DNA of 64,000 nt from Candidatus Latescibacterota bacterium (GCA_022823465.1 JAJEHX010000018.1:42161-106160), one strand, 5' to 3'; counted from the first letter of the stretch, positions 42,020-51,257 are shown. Notes: a model not told the origin generated them from the letters alone. Translations and numbers: made by a program.

Positions 42020-43465
42020 TTACTTCAACCCCCAGGCTTCCAGCCGCGTCGTTATGGCCCCGGCCACCGCTTCGAGTCCGCCCGGGCCGATCGCCGCGGC
42101 TTCTTCCTGGTAGAGCCCCTTGCCATAGTCGTCCCTGGGCAGCAGGTAGCCGCCCGTCCCCCGGTTGCACAGGACGACGACGACGATCGCGGTAGCGGGG
42201 AAGCGTGCCCGCAGCTCGCGCTGAAGCACGTTGTAGGGCTCGCCGCTGACCAGCACGAAGACGCTTTCGCCGATGCGCCAGAGCGTGACGCCATAGGGAG
42301 CGGCCTTTCTGTCCGGCGGAAGCGTCTCGACGCGCCGCATGGCCCGCTTGACGCGCTCGATCCGGGCCCGGCAGTCGGCGGCTTCCCGGTCCTGTCCTTC
42401 CCGCCTGGCCGTTTCTTCCCGGGACGTCCATTCGGCGAGTTGCCGGTCCAGTTCCGTCTGCGTGGGCAGGTCCAGCAGGGGCAGGTTCAAGGTCATCACG
42501 GCATCGTCGAAGGCGCCCAGCCGCTGGCTGCGCTCCGCATCCACGGGTCCGTGGCGCCATACCCCGATGGTGGCGCCCGATATCACGGGGCCGTCGTAGC
42601 GCATCTCGGTCCCATCGGGCAGTAAGGCCTCCATGGCCGACAACGCGGCGTAGCCCAGCTGGCGGCCGTTCCGGTCCGCCGCCTCCGTTTCGCCCACGAA
42701 TCCGTACCGGGGGCCGAGATCGCCGCTTGCGCCCAGCAGGAACACACACGGCGCGCCCGTTTCCTTCTCCACGACCTCCCGCATGGCCCCGGGGTAGTCG
42801 GGGCTGATGAGCGTATTGTCCCAGGCCAGGGTAGTCGGGTGACAACTGTAGTTGACGAGGGTGAGGACGAGCCGGCCTCCCCGGTCGCTGACGCGCGTGA
42901 CCGCGACCGTATCGTCGGCGGACCGGTCCGGGTTGGTCCCGCAGGCATACAACCGGTTTTCATCGTCCCAGAAATCCCGGTTGCGGGCCAGGTCGCACCG
43001 TCCGTATCCGAAGGCCAGGTCGACAGGTTGCACGGCGGACCGGGCCTTTTCCACGAGGCAGGCGAGCCTCGCGCCAAGGTCATCCAGATATCCCGGGATC
43101 AGCGAGCCGCCCTCGAAAAGCAGCCGGTCCGGATCGTAGTTGCCCGCGGCGTGGGTATGGGAGAAAGTGATTACGACGCGATCGGCGGGCAGACTGGTTC
43201 CGGTCGAGATGGCATCCGAAAGGCGCTGCAGATCGCCTGCCTGAAGCCAGCCCAGTTCGAGGGAGACGAGGGCGTGTTCCGCCTTCGTCTCCGGGGCGGT
43301 GAATACGAGCGCGGATGCGGTCAGTTCCCGGTGCACCCCCGTCGACGCGTCATGCTTCGCGGCGCCCCAGCTGCGGTGGTAGATGCCCGCGGGCGGGGTG
43401 ATGTCGATCCGCGCGAAGCCCAGTTCGCATCGGCCGGCCGGCATGGAGATTACGCGCTGACTCAA
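42020..43465 (-). CDS. Neutral/alkaline ceramidase-like hydrolase
   Basis: 481 residues. The N-terminal CELGFARIDITPPAGIYHRS is the start of the neutral/alkaline ceramidase-like domain, and VVITFSHTHAAGNYDPD plus VNYSCHPTTLAWDNTLISPD supply the metal-binding histidines, followed by FLLGASGDLGPRYGFVGE. No signal peptide is visible, unlike many true ceramidases, so the substrate may be another amide. Proteins of this group are frequent in Planctomycetes- and Latescibacteria-type genomes. Weak sequence echoes follow its stop codon. Confidence 0.75.
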   Translation of the reverse strand: MSQRVISMPAGRCELGFARIDITPPAGIYHRSWGAAKHDASTGVHRELTASALVFTAPETKAEHALVSLELGWLQAGDLQRLSDAISTGTSLPADRVVITFSHTHAAGNYDPDRLLFEGGSLIPGYLDDLGARLACLVEKARSAVQPVDLAFGYGRCDLARNRDFWDDENRLYACGTNPDRSADDTVAVTRVSDRGGRLVLTLVNYSCHPTTLAWDNTLISPDYPGAMREVVEKETGAPCVFLLGASGDLGPRYGFVGETEAADRNGRQLGYAALSAMEALLPDGTEMRYDGPVISGATIGVWRHGPVDAERSQRLGAFDDAVMTLNLPLLDLPTQTELDRQLAEWTSREETARREGQDREAADCRARIERVKRAMRRVETLPPDRKAAPYGVTLWRIGESVFVLVSGEPYNVLQRELRARFPATAIVVVVLCNRGTGGYLLPRDDYGKGLYQEEAAAIGPGGLEAVAGAITTRLEAWGLK

Positions 43466-43566
43466 ACGATCCTCCTTCTTGATGGTCCCGGCAGTATTAC
43501 TCGCACTCGAGGCGCTTCATTAGCTGCAAACGGCCTGACATGGTCCGGTCGCGCCATCTGCCGTTG

Positions 43567-44379
43567 TCAAGCGGTGCCCCGCATATCGAGGATTTGAATG
43601 GCCGAGCCTGCTTCCAGCACGCCGGGAGACCGGTGCACGGCATTCTGGCCGAAGGACGGGGACGGCCCGCCGATCCTGCGGTAAGTCGCCAGCGTGCTCA
43701 GGGGTTCCTTTCCCGGTGTTCCGCTCTCCTGCTCGACCAGGACCGTGGCGCACCGGCCGCAGGGTTTTACCAGGTCGAGTTCCACGTCCCCCGCGCGAAC
43801 GCGCTTCCACGTGTCTTCCGCGTAGGGCGGGCAGTCCGCTACGACGACATTGGGCCTGAAGCGGTTCATGCGGACGGGTTCCTCCAGCCGCGCGTTCAGG
43901 TCCGCCAGGGAGGCTTCTGAGATCATCAGCAGGGGGAAGCCATCCGCAAAGCCCACCTGGTCGCCGGACCGGGCCGCAAAATCCGGGTCCACGGGCCGCA
44001 CGAAATCCGGTTTGAAATAGAGGAGACGGCATGACGCGCCCAGGTACGTGCCGAACCAGTCCGCGGCTTCGTTGCCCTGGTCCACCCCGTCGCAGCGATC
44101 CCCCCATACGTCCACGCTTCGAATGTCGCCCTCCTCGACGCGCGGTGCCGACAGGTCCTCCATTCCCGGCGCCGACAGGGTCAGCCCTCCTGCTTCCCAG
44201 TCGGGCTGCACGAGGGCCAGAGCGGGCTTGTCGCGCTGCGTGAGCATCGCGCCCCCGTCGCCGACGACGATCCACGACCGGTCATCGCGGATTCCCCGGG
44301 CGTCGAGCTGCGCCCGCGTCAATTCGTGGCCGGCGCAGGACTTGATGGGATAGACGTGGAGGGAGGAGATGTAGGGCAT
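43567..44379 (-). CDS. MOSC-domain protein
   Basis: 270 residues from ATG 44379 with AAGGA upstream. MPYISSLHVYPIKSCAGHEL is the MOSC N-terminal beta-barrel domain and RFRPNVVVADCPPYAEDTWK, then VKPCGRCATVLVEQESG with the conserved Cys, is the C-terminal MOSC domain found in molybdenum-cofactor sulfurases and YiiM/YcbX-like proteins. It probably carries a sulfur or reduces N-hydroxylated substrates with Moco. A perfect 16-bp palindrome (44417-44432) lies about 40 bases upstream. Confidence 0.92.
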   Translation of the reverse strand: MPYISSLHVYPIKSCAGHELTRAQLDARGIRDDRSWIVVGDGGAMLTQRDKPALALVQPDWEAGGLTLSAPGMEDLSAPRVEEGDIRSVDVWGDRCDGVDQGNEAADWFGTYLGASCRLLYFKPDFVRPVDPDFAARSGDQVGFADGFPLLMISEASLADLNARLEEPVRMNRFRPNVVVADCPPYAEDTWKRVRAGDVELDLVKPCGRCATVLVEQESGTPGKEPLSTLATYRRIGGPSPSFGQNAVHRSPGVLEAGSAIQILDMRGTA

Positions 44380-44416
44380 GGATGGTCCTTTCAGACGCAA
44401 TCAGTCAATAGTGTAT

Positions 44417-44432
44417 TTGTACAATTGTACAA
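44417..44432. promoter_or_regulatory. Perfect 16-bp palindrome upstream of the MOSC gene
   Basis: TTGTACAATTGTACAA is self-complementary over 16 bases and made of two TTGTACAA half-sites. It lies 38 bases upstream of the MOSC start, so it is a likely operator for a dimeric repressor or activator. The cognate regulator was not identified. Confidence 0.6.
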
Positions 44433-44594
44433 TCGCACTTTACCTATATTCCGCATAAACCCGCGGCGCGGCATATTGTTAGCGCGGTGCCGCATGTCGT
44501 TCATCCGGTTTCGCCCTTCGCACCCGGTCTACTCCTCGCGCTCCGTCGCGCGAGCCACGACCACGGCGCACCACCGGGCGGGCCGCGCGGACGC

Positions 44595-45314
44595 TCAATC
44601 CATCTCTTTCTGCGACGGGCCCTTGCGGACGACCTGCGTGCGTTGCGGCTTGATGACGATCTGCGTGATCACCGTCCCATCCCGCTGGTCCACGGCCTGG
44701 GCGACGGCGTCGGCCACGCATTCCGGCGTGATATGGGCGTCAGGGTCTTCGCCGGGTTCGAAGTCCGCCTGGTCATAAAAAGGCGTCCGCGTCATGTCGG
44801 GGTACAGGGTCACCACGCGGACGCCGCTCTTCCGCACCTCGCTGAAGAGCGCCTGTCCGAACTGGTGGAGGCCGGCCTTCGTCGCGCCATAGGCGGCGCC
44901 GAAGGATCCGGGGTTCAACGCCGCGGTAGAGGCGATGTTGACGACAAACCCCCGCGATTTCTCCAGGTGTTTCAGGGTTGCCCGGGTCAGGACCATGGGC
45001 GCGACCAGGTTGGTCCGCACCATGCGTTCAATCCGGTCGGGCGCCATGGTGGCATGGGGACCGAAGAAACCGACGCCGGCGTTGTTGACCAGGATCTTCA
45101 GGCCCCCGGTCTCCCTGAGCAGCGCCTCGGTTCGTTCCAGCAGGACCCGGGTATCGGTGACGTCGCAATCGACCGGGTGGAACCTCGCGTGCCGGAACGA
45201 CGTCTTGCCGTGGTCCCGGGCATAACTGTAGACGTCGTACCCCATTTCGACCAGGCGCCTGGCGACGGCCAGTCCGATTCCGGAAGAGGCGCCCGTGACC
45301 AGTGCTACGTCCAT
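44595..45314 (-). CDS. Short-chain dehydrogenase/reductase
   Basis: 239 residues, classical SDR: MDVALVTGASSGIGLAVARR, ILVNNAGVGFFG (NNAG), VVNIASTAA (catalytic Ser region), YGATKAGLHQFGQALFSEVR (YxxxK) and VVTLYPDMTRTPF. All catalytic residues are intact. Substrate unknown. Its start overlaps the end of the spore photoproduct lyase gene by ten bases, so it is the last gene of that minus-strand operon. Confidence 0.92.
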   Translation of the reverse strand: MDVALVTGASSGIGLAVARRLVEMGYDVYSYARDHGKTSFRHARFHPVDCDVTDTRVLLERTEALLRETGGLKILVNNAGVGFFGPHATMAPDRIERMVRTNLVAPMVLTRATLKHLEKSRGFVVNIASTAALNPGSFGAAYGATKAGLHQFGQALFSEVRKSGVRVVTLYPDMTRTPFYDQADFEPGEDPDAHITPECVADAVAQAVDQRDGTVITQIVIKPQRTQVVRKGPSQKEMD

Positions 45315-46336
45315 ACGCCGATCTGATCCTCTTTAAAGTGTTCGCCCAGGCGTTTCCGCAGGAAGGAGGTCATCTCCTTCCGCTGTCCGGCAGGGTAGGT
45401 TACGGTCGAACCCTCCTGCACGTACTCGCCGTACAACAGCGGCGTATCCTGCCGCTGACGCCTCATGCGCTGAAAATACCCCTTCGTCATGCGAAAGACG
45501 CCCACGGACACGTCCCTTACGGCAGTGGGATCGATCCGGCGGAAGGTCTCTTCGAGCAGTTCACCGTAGACCGACTTCCACGACGGTACGGCCAGCACGG
45601 GATCAAAACAGAGCCGGACCGGCCAGCCGTCTTCTATAGCCGACTGGACGGCGTCCAGCCTCCGGCGAAGGGACGCCGCGCCGTGCTCATAGCGCGCGGC
45701 GACCGGCTCGGGGGAGAGCGTCCAGGCCAGGATGACCCGGTCCGTAGGCGGCAAATCCCCAATGGCCCGGTACGCGGCGCTCTTGGTACGGATCTCGACG
45801 AGCAGGTCCGGCTCCTCGCGGGCAAACTCGATCCACGCGCGGCAGTACGGCACGACCGATTCGAAAGCGAGCAGGTCGGTGTCGTAAGAGATGCACTGGT
45901 ACAGCGGCTGCGACCGGTTCGACCTGTCGCGTATGCCGTCGCGCGTCGCCGTAAAATAGTCTTCAAGGTTCACGAAAACCACGATATTCGCCGATGGATA
46001 CATGCCCTGCAGATAGCAGTAGTCGCAGTTGTACACGCAGTTGAACATGAGCGTGTTGTAATAGAAGTTCTCGAAGCTGAAGTCCTGGCTGTGTCCCGAT
46101 CCGTCGTACAGGAACCGGTCCTTCTTCACGGCCAGGATCAGTTTCATGCTTTCCTTCTGTGCCTGGAACTGCTGCCGGGGCCGGGCGAAGACTGCCTTGT
46201 AGTCGTCGATTTCCACCACCCGCGCCTTCGCGAATCGGTCCCGGATGCGCCGGGTGAACGGATAGTCGATTGCGCCGCGCTCGATATAGAGGTGGGAGAA
46301 ATTACCCCACCGAGAGGATATCTCGGATCCGTTCAA
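45305..46336 (-). CDS. Spore photoproduct lyase family radical-SAM protein
   Basis: 343 residues. The radical-SAM cluster motif is MFNCVYNCDYCYLQGMYPSA (C-x3-C-x2-C), and the flanking FYYNTLMF, VVFVNLEDYFTATRD, SYDTDLLAFESVVPYCRAWI and VILAWTLSPEPVAARYEHGA are typical of SPL-like proteins. In endospore formers SPL reverses the 5-thyminyl-dihydrothymine UV lesion using SAM and a 5'-deoxyadenosyl radical. No sporulation genes are present here, so the protein may repair UV damage or act on another substrate. Its start overlaps the nucleosidase gene by 35 bases and its end overlaps an SDR. Confidence 0.88.
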   Translation of the reverse strand: MNGSEISSRWGNFSHLYIERGAIDYPFTRRIRDRFAKARVVEIDDYKAVFARPRQQFQAQKESMKLILAVKKDRFLYDGSGHSQDFSFENFYYNTLMFNCVYNCDYCYLQGMYPSANIVVFVNLEDYFTATRDGIRDRSNRSQPLYQCISYDTDLLAFESVVPYCRAWIEFAREEPDLLVEIRTKSAAYRAIGDLPPTDRVILAWTLSPEPVAARYEHGAASLRRRLDAVQSAIEDGWPVRLCFDPVLAVPSWKSVYGELLEETFRRIDPTAVRDVSVGVFRMTKGYFQRMRRQRQDTPLLYGEYVQEGSTVTYPAGQRKEMTSFLRKRLGEHFKEDQIGVWT

Positions 46337-47147
46337 ATTGCGCGTCGCCTTCCTGTTTCGTTTTTATCGTAACCCGGGTGAACTTCGATAGATCCGGCAT
46401 GTCCGAACCGGTATGGAGCTTGTAGGCCCGTACGAGGTCGGACAGCATCCTGTGGCGGCTGGCCGTCAGGCGCAGCCTGCTTCGGAGGCGTTCTACAATC
46501 CGGACATCCGCATCGGTCAGCACGTCCCGTCCACCGTCGGAAACGGTCCTGTAGGCCGCGATCGTCTCTTCGAAGTCATCCAGCGCGCCGGCGATCAGTT
46601 CGCCCACCGTATTCTTGTCGAGGCGCGGCGTTTCCAGGTGGTCGGATACGACCTTGACGCATCCGATCCGGTGGGGCGGGAGGAAGGCCGCGCCCGCCTG
46701 ATAGAACCCGGCCGCTTCCATGTCGATAAGACCAGGTTCCACGCTGTCGGCATCCGCCCGGACCAGGGGCCGTTCCACGGTAGTGACCGCGGATTCCGCC
46801 AAGGGCGTTCTGGCCAGCAGGTCCGGATAGAAGGAGCGGCCGGTGCCCTGCTCCGAGATCTTGTTCACGAGGAACCTGTCGCCCACCTCGACGGGACCTT
46901 CCCCCGCCTTCTGCGTGTGGCCCGCGATGCCGAGGTTGAAGAGGATCGCGTTCTCCCCCTTTTCAACCTGCGTGACCAGATAGGCCGTCGCTATGGCGGA
47001 CTTCATGCGTCCCGTGCCGGTTACGGCCAGCCAGACTTCATCCCGCCGGAAAACGGGCAGGGCGAAGGAAGCGTCCTGTTTCAACCGGAAGCGCTCGATC
47101 ACCGGGCGCGCTTCCGGATGCAGGGCGACGGCAAGGAGGATGGGCAT
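46302..47147 (-). CDS. Nucleoside phosphorylase/MTA-SAH nucleosidase-like protein
   Basis: 281 residues from ATG 47147 (MPILLAVALHPEARPVIERF); a longer frame is open but unsupported. Motifs of the PNP/UDP superfamily are AVTGTGRMKSAIATAYLVTQ, LFNLGIAGHTQ and IDMEAAGFYQAGAAF, the last carrying the Glu that contacts the ribose. The C-terminal 90 residues (LTDADVRIVERLRSRLRLTA) form an extra helical tail. Relatives cleave 5'-methylthioadenosine, S-adenosylhomocysteine and 5'-deoxyadenosine. Overlap with the radical-SAM lyase gene suggests removal of 5'-deoxyadenosine; this is inference. Confidence 0.8.
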   Translation of the reverse strand: MPILLAVALHPEARPVIERFRLKQDASFALPVFRRDEVWLAVTGTGRMKSAIATAYLVTQVEKGENAILFNLGIAGHTQKAGEGPVEVGDRFLVNKISEQGTGRSFYPDLLARTPLAESAVTTVERPLVRADADSVEPGLIDMEAAGFYQAGAAFLPPHRIGCVKVVSDHLETPRLDKNTVGELIAGALDDFEETIAAYRTVSDGGRDVLTDADVRIVERLRSRLRLTASRHRMLSDLVRAYKLHTGSDMPDLSKFTRVTIKTKQEGDAQFERIRDILSVG

Positions 47148-47181
47148 GAAGGAGTTCCCACTACGTCGCGCGACGGATGAT

Positions 47182-47805
47182 TCACTTGGGCTGGATGACC
47201 AGCCTGCCATCTTCGACTTTCACGGCCTTCACCATTTTTAAAAACCGCTCCAGCGACGGCTCTTCGTACAGGGCTTCGACCAGGTTGTTTTTTCGTATTT
47301 CATTCATGAACTCTTCGGGAATGTCCATGCCGCCGACCTCCAGCCGGTCGATGGTGACCTCCAGCCGGTCGTCCTTCATCTCGACGGCGATTTCGCCCGT
47401 ACCGTTGAGGTACCGGCCTTCGAATCGTTCGTTGATCATGCCGAGGGGCACGCTGATATCGGCCTTAATCTGGTCTCCCTGGATGTCCACGCGCGCCATC
47501 CCGCGATATTCCTTGAGCAGGTCCTCATACTCGAGGAGGGCGTTGATATCGTCCGCCGAGAGCGACAGGCTCCCGGTTTCTTCGCCCATCTCCAGGGATA
47601 GGTAAAATCTCATCAACCGTTCGACTACCGACAGCGCTTCTTCCTGGTCCGTCTCAGCGCGGGCGAAATCGCTGGGCGCCGGGCTCGTGTAGGTCTCAAC
47701 CAGTTCGTCACTTGCCTGGAGGAGGAAATAGTAGGCCGCGGCGGCGATGAGGGCGAGCAGAATGACCGTGGATAGACACCCGCCTACCCAGTATCTGGTT
47801 TTCAT
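47182..47805 (-). CDS. Hypothetical membrane-anchored protein
   Basis: 207 residues. One N-terminal transmembrane span (WVGGCLSTVILLALIAAAAY) is followed by an extracytoplasmic part with beta strands (ARVDIQGDQIKADISVPL, GRYLNGTGEIAVEMKDDR, LEVTIDRLEVGGMDIPEEF), a pattern seen in DUF2993- or LptC-like domains; no firm match. The start overlaps the stop of the deacetylase-family gene as ATGA and the nucleosidase gene follows 34 bases after the stop, so it belongs to this operon. Function unknown. Confidence 0.65.
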   Translation of the reverse strand: MKTRYWVGGCLSTVILLALIAAAAYYFLLQASDELVETYTSPAPSDFARAETDQEEALSVVERLMRFYLSLEMGEETGSLSLSADDINALLEYEDLLKEYRGMARVDIQGDQIKADISVPLGMINERFEGRYLNGTGEIAVEMKDDRLEVTIDRLEVGGMDIPEEFMNEIRKNNLVEALYEEPSLERFLKMVKAVKVEDGRLVIQPK

Positions 47806-49049
47806 GGCGCGTTACTCCCGTGGTTGCCGGTCGGTCTACCTGGTTGCCGGCCGACTGACCGACGATCAGCGCGTTGGTCGATTGATGAACCATCGGCGCG
47901 TTTCCGGTCATAGACGATTTCCCCGTCCAGCAGGGTCATTTCGCAGGTCAGGCGGCGGGACCACTCCCGCGTGTCTCCATGTGAATCGCTGAATTCGAAG
48001 TCGCCCTCCTCCAGTTCGAAGACGGCCACGTCGGCGGCCGCGCCCGGACGAAGCGTGCCGAGTTCGGTTCTTCCGATCGCCGCGGCCGGTATGGCGGTCG
48101 TGCTCCGTACGATGTCCTCGAGGGGCATGCCCAGGTTCAGCATCTTGGACATGGTAGTCGGCAGGTCGAAAACCGGTCCGTTGACGTTTACGGTGTAAAG
48201 GTCCGTGCTGATGGCGTCCGGGAAGAAACCCTGTTCGAAGGCCGATTTGGCCACGTCGAAGCTGAAGCTGCCGGCGCCGTGGCCCACGTCCATCAGGATG
48301 CCCCGGGAACGTCCCTCGATGACGTCCTGCCAGATCGCGCGATGATCGTCCAGTATGCCGTGGGGATGACCGTGATAGGCGTGCGTAATGATGTCGCCCG
48401 GCCTGAGCAGGTCCATGATGCCGCCCAGCGGACAGGGCGTATTGCCCACGTGGACCATGACGGGGACGCCAAGCTGTCCGGCCGCCTCCACCGCCAGGCG
48501 CGTCGGTTCGATGCCGTTGTCGCCCACCAGGTGCCGGCCTTGGCGCACCTTGATACCGGTCATCAGGTCCCGGTCGCCTGCTACGGAAGCCACGGAACGG
48601 TCCACGTCCACGAAGCGCAGGCTGGCCAGTTCGGGCGTGCCCGCCGTCGGGATGCCCACGCTGGAAATATTGGAAAAACCGAAGACCCGGGTGCGGGAGG
48701 GCTCCGCCACGTGACGACGGAACGCATCCTGGCTCGGCCAGCTCGAGCTTCCGGCGTCCACGATGGCCGTCACCCCGGTGGAGGGGCACACGTCGTCCGG
48801 AACCAGGCCGATGTCGGTGAACCCCCAGCATATGTGGGCGTGCAGGTCGACCAGGCCCGGGAAGACATACCGGCCGGATACGTCGACGACACGGCGGCCT
48901 TCAACCGGCAGGCCGTCGCCGACGGCCGCGATCGAACCGTCGAGAATGGCGACGTCGCATACCCGGTTCAAATCCCGCGACGGATCCACGACGGTCCCGC
49001 CGCGAAGCAACAGGCCGGGGCGGTCTTCGGATCCGGACAAGGCGGACAT
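47802..49049 (-). CDS. Amidohydrolase/deacetylase family metallohydrolase
   Basis: 415 residues. LLLRGGTVVDPSRDLNRVCD and VVDVSGRYVFPGLVDLHAHI (HxH) start a cyclic amidohydrolase; VMVHVGNTPCPLGGIMDLL, ITHAYHGHPHGILDD and MDVGHGAGSFSFDVAKSAF give further histidines and DAISTDLYTVNVNG the final Asp. The set matches the amidohydrolase/deacetylase group (EF_0837-like), which acts on N-acetylated amino acids or related amides. The C-terminal tail (ADGSSIDQRADRRSVGRQPG) is repeat-rich, encoded by short GC repeats near 47821-47854. It couples to the next gene through ATGA. Confidence 0.85.
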   Translation of the reverse strand: MSALSGSEDRPGLLLRGGTVVDPSRDLNRVCDVAILDGSIAAVGDGLPVEGRRVVDVSGRYVFPGLVDLHAHICWGFTDIGLVPDDVCPSTGVTAIVDAGSSSWPSQDAFRRHVAEPSRTRVFGFSNISSVGIPTAGTPELASLRFVDVDRSVASVAGDRDLMTGIKVRQGRHLVGDNGIEPTRLAVEAAGQLGVPVMVHVGNTPCPLGGIMDLLRPGDIITHAYHGHPHGILDDHRAIWQDVIEGRSRGILMDVGHGAGSFSFDVAKSAFEQGFFPDAISTDLYTVNVNGPVFDLPTTMSKMLNLGMPLEDIVRSTTAIPAAAIGRTELGTLRPGAAADVAVFELEEGDFEFSDSHGDTREWSRRLTCEMTLLDGEIVYDRKRADGSSIDQRADRRSVGRQPGRPTGNHGSNAP

Positions 49050-49077
49050 GGGCTGGTCAGTATTCGCGGACAGGGTG

Positions 49078-49962
49078 CTATTCCTTTTTGTTTTCCAGGG
49101 GGTTGTCCTTAAGCGGAGGCAGCAGGGTCTTTATCCGCTGAAACCGTTCCGAGTCTGTGCTTAGCCCCTCCAGGGCCGGCATTGCGGCGATCTGCTTCCG
49201 GGTATTCTCGATACGTTCCCTGCTCGGCGGATGGGTCGCGAACAGGGTAGCCAGCGCGCCGGGCTCGCGGTCATTGATCTTCAGGAGTTTCTCGAAGAAC
49301 ACCGTGACGCCCCCGGGATCATAGCCGGCCTCCCGCAGATTCACCACCGCCAGAGCGTCCGCTTCCCGTTCCGCCTGGCGGGAATAATGCAACATCGAGA
49401 GGATGCCGCCGACGCCCGCCAGTTGCGACGCGACACGCTGGACTCCCGTGGGGTTTCGCCCCGATATCATGCCCAGTATGATCTCCAGCCCGAGTTGCCG
49501 GGTCAAAGCCTTGGCGCCATGGCGCCCGGCCACGTGACCGATCTCGTGGCCGATCACGCCCGCCAGTTCCGACTCGGTGGCGGCAATGGAAATGAGGCCT
49601 CGGTTGACGTAGAGAAAGCCGCCGGGCAGGGCAAAGGCGTTGACTTCATCCGTATCCACGACTTTTATGTAGTATTGTATATTCGATCGCGTGGAATGCC
49701 GGGCGAGGGTCTGGCCCAGCTCGTCGACGTAGCGGACCACCTCCGGGTCCGTGTATAGCTTGACCTCTCTTTCGATTTCTCTCGAAAACTCGCGTCCGAG
49801 CGCGATTTCATCCGCGTCGGAAAGGATGTTGATGTTCTGAAAGGCGCTTCCGCAGCCAGGGGCCGTCAGCAGGAAGAGGGAGAGCGACCAGGCGGCGGGT
49901 TTGAGCGCAGGGGACCGGCAAAGTCCCTTAAGTGCGTGTCGAATCAGCGCTTGGATTTTCAT
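49078..49962 (-). CDS. M48-family metalloprotease, lipoprotein
   Basis: 294 residues. The signal WSLSLFLLTAPGCGSAFQNI ends in a lipobox (APGC). The catalytic zinc motif is GVIGHEIGHVAGRHGAKAL (HExxH) with a downstream ligand Glu in RQAEREADALAVVNL; ATHPPSRERIENTRKQI is the conserved C-terminal segment of BepA/LoiP-like M48 proteases. Such enzymes degrade misassembled outer-membrane proteins. The gene is divergent from a kinase-like gene. Confidence 0.93.
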   Translation of the reverse strand: MKIQALIRHALKGLCRSPALKPAAWSLSLFLLTAPGCGSAFQNINILSDADEIALGREFSREIEREVKLYTDPEVVRYVDELGQTLARHSTRSNIQYYIKVVDTDEVNAFALPGGFLYVNRGLISIAATESELAGVIGHEIGHVAGRHGAKALTRQLGLEIILGMISGRNPTGVQRVASQLAGVGGILSMLHYSRQAEREADALAVVNLREAGYDPGGVTVFFEKLLKINDREPGALATLFATHPPSRERIENTRKQIAAMPALEGLSTDSERFQRIKTLLPPLKDNPLENKKE

Positions 49963-50119
49963 CACGAATCACACCAGAATCCGGGATGGACCGGGAACGG
50001 GATGGGATACGGACGGACTACGGGTCGAAAGGTCTGAAGACGGACGGGTTCCGCGCTCGGAAGATACGAAACCCCGGACCCGCGGGCAATCGGAAAAGAC
50101 CAGACGGAAACAGCCGGAC

Positions 50120-51208
50120 ATGTATCGACGGGCGTACTTTTCCAAGGCAATGGATTCGCAGACCGGTCGGGATACGTCGACACGACGCGACGGCAGATCC
50201 CCGGACCTGAAGGACCTGGCACGATACCTGGCCCGGCTGGCCGGAGAAGGGCACGCCTTCGCCGCCGGACAGTGCCACATCCAGCCGCTGGGAGGCGGAT
50301 TCAATAATCGTATATACGAAATAGATACTGGCGGCGGCATCTACCTGGTCAAAGTATATCCGGCCGATCGCGGTCAACGGCAGGAACGGGAATACGCCGC
50401 GATGAAACGGCTCTCCTACCTTGAAGCTGTGCCGCAAGCCGTTACGGGCGATCCGTGGGCCGAGGAACTTAACGCGCCCGCGCTGGTCTACGAGAAACTT
50501 CCCGGGGCGCCGGTGAAACCAACGGGCATGACCGGGGAAGATCTGAACCCGCTCCTGGAGATCATGCGCGCGGTCCATGGCATATCGGATCCAGGTGATG
50601 CCTCCCTGGCCAGGCCGGCGGGACCGGTCCGGCCACGGGACTGTCTCGACTTCATCGACGAAACCACGCATGCCTTGGCCGCGAGCGCCGCCATGAACGA
50701 TCCGCGGTTCCGCGAGACCCTGGGCCGGGCGCGCGACCTGAGACGATGCCTGGACATGATGGATCCGCGCCCTGGGTTGTGGGCGGATTGCCCGCCCTGC
50801 CTGTGTCATGGAGATTTCCGGCCGGCCAATCTGATCAAAGCGGAACCGGACCGCATCGGCCTGGTCGACTGGGAACACGCGGGGACCATGGACCCGTTCT
50901 TCGAGGTGGCCGGTTTTTTCTGGCACCCGGAATGCGCTGGCATGGAGGCGGGCTTGCGGGAAGAAGCCATCGGAGATTACTGCGAACGGAGCGCCGATCC
51001 CCACGCCTTTGAGCGGATGGCGGTATACCAGGCCATACTTCCCGTGCAATGGTGTGTGCGGATCCTGTCCCTGATCGAGGGATACGACCGGCAACCGGTC
51101 CAGCCCTGGAACGAACCCCGGCCGCAGGAGGCGCTTTGGGACGACCTGGAAGAGTACATCGGGCTGGCCGCCGGAAGCTCAGGCGCGCCGCGGCGGGATC
51201 CGGCTTGA
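50120..51208 (+). CDS. APH-type phosphotransferase (choline/aminoglycoside kinase fold)
   Basis: About 362 residues from ATG 50120; the frame is open upstream to 49901 but that part overlaps the M48 gene. IQPLGGGFNNRIYEIDTGGG and YLVKVYPAD give the nucleotide-binding lobe, CLCHGDFRPANLIKAEPDR is the Brenner catalytic motif (HGDxxxxN) and GLVDWEHAGTMDPFFEVA the Mg-binding motif. It phosphorylates a small-molecule hydroxyl; choline, homoserine and antibiotic kinases all belong here. Length and motifs are complete. Confidence 0.8.
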   Translation: MYRRAYFSKAMDSQTGRDTSTRRDGRSPDLKDLARYLARLAGEGHAFAAGQCHIQPLGGGFNNRIYEIDTGGGIYLVKVYPADRGQRQEREYAAMKRLSYLEAVPQAVTGDPWAEELNAPALVYEKLPGAPVKPTGMTGEDLNPLLEIMRAVHGISDPGDASLARPAGPVRPRDCLDFIDETTHALAASAAMNDPRFRETLGRARDLRRCLDMMDPRPGLWADCPPCLCHGDFRPANLIKAEPDRIGLVDWEHAGTMDPFFEVAGFFWHPECAGMEAGLREEAIGDYCERSADPHAFERMAVYQAILPVQWCVRILSLIEGYDRQPVQPWNEPRPQEALWDDLEEYIGLAAGSSGAPRRDPA

Positions 51209-51219
51209 CATCCCGGCCG

Positions 51220-51257
51220 CGCCGTTCACCGCTTCCGCGCACGCCGTTCACCGCTTC
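51220..51257 (-). repeat. Stop-codon echo at era
   Basis: The plus-strand 16-mer CGCCGTTCACCGCTTC occurs at 51242-51257 (containing the era stop) and identically at 51220-51235, period 22. Confidence 0.75.
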
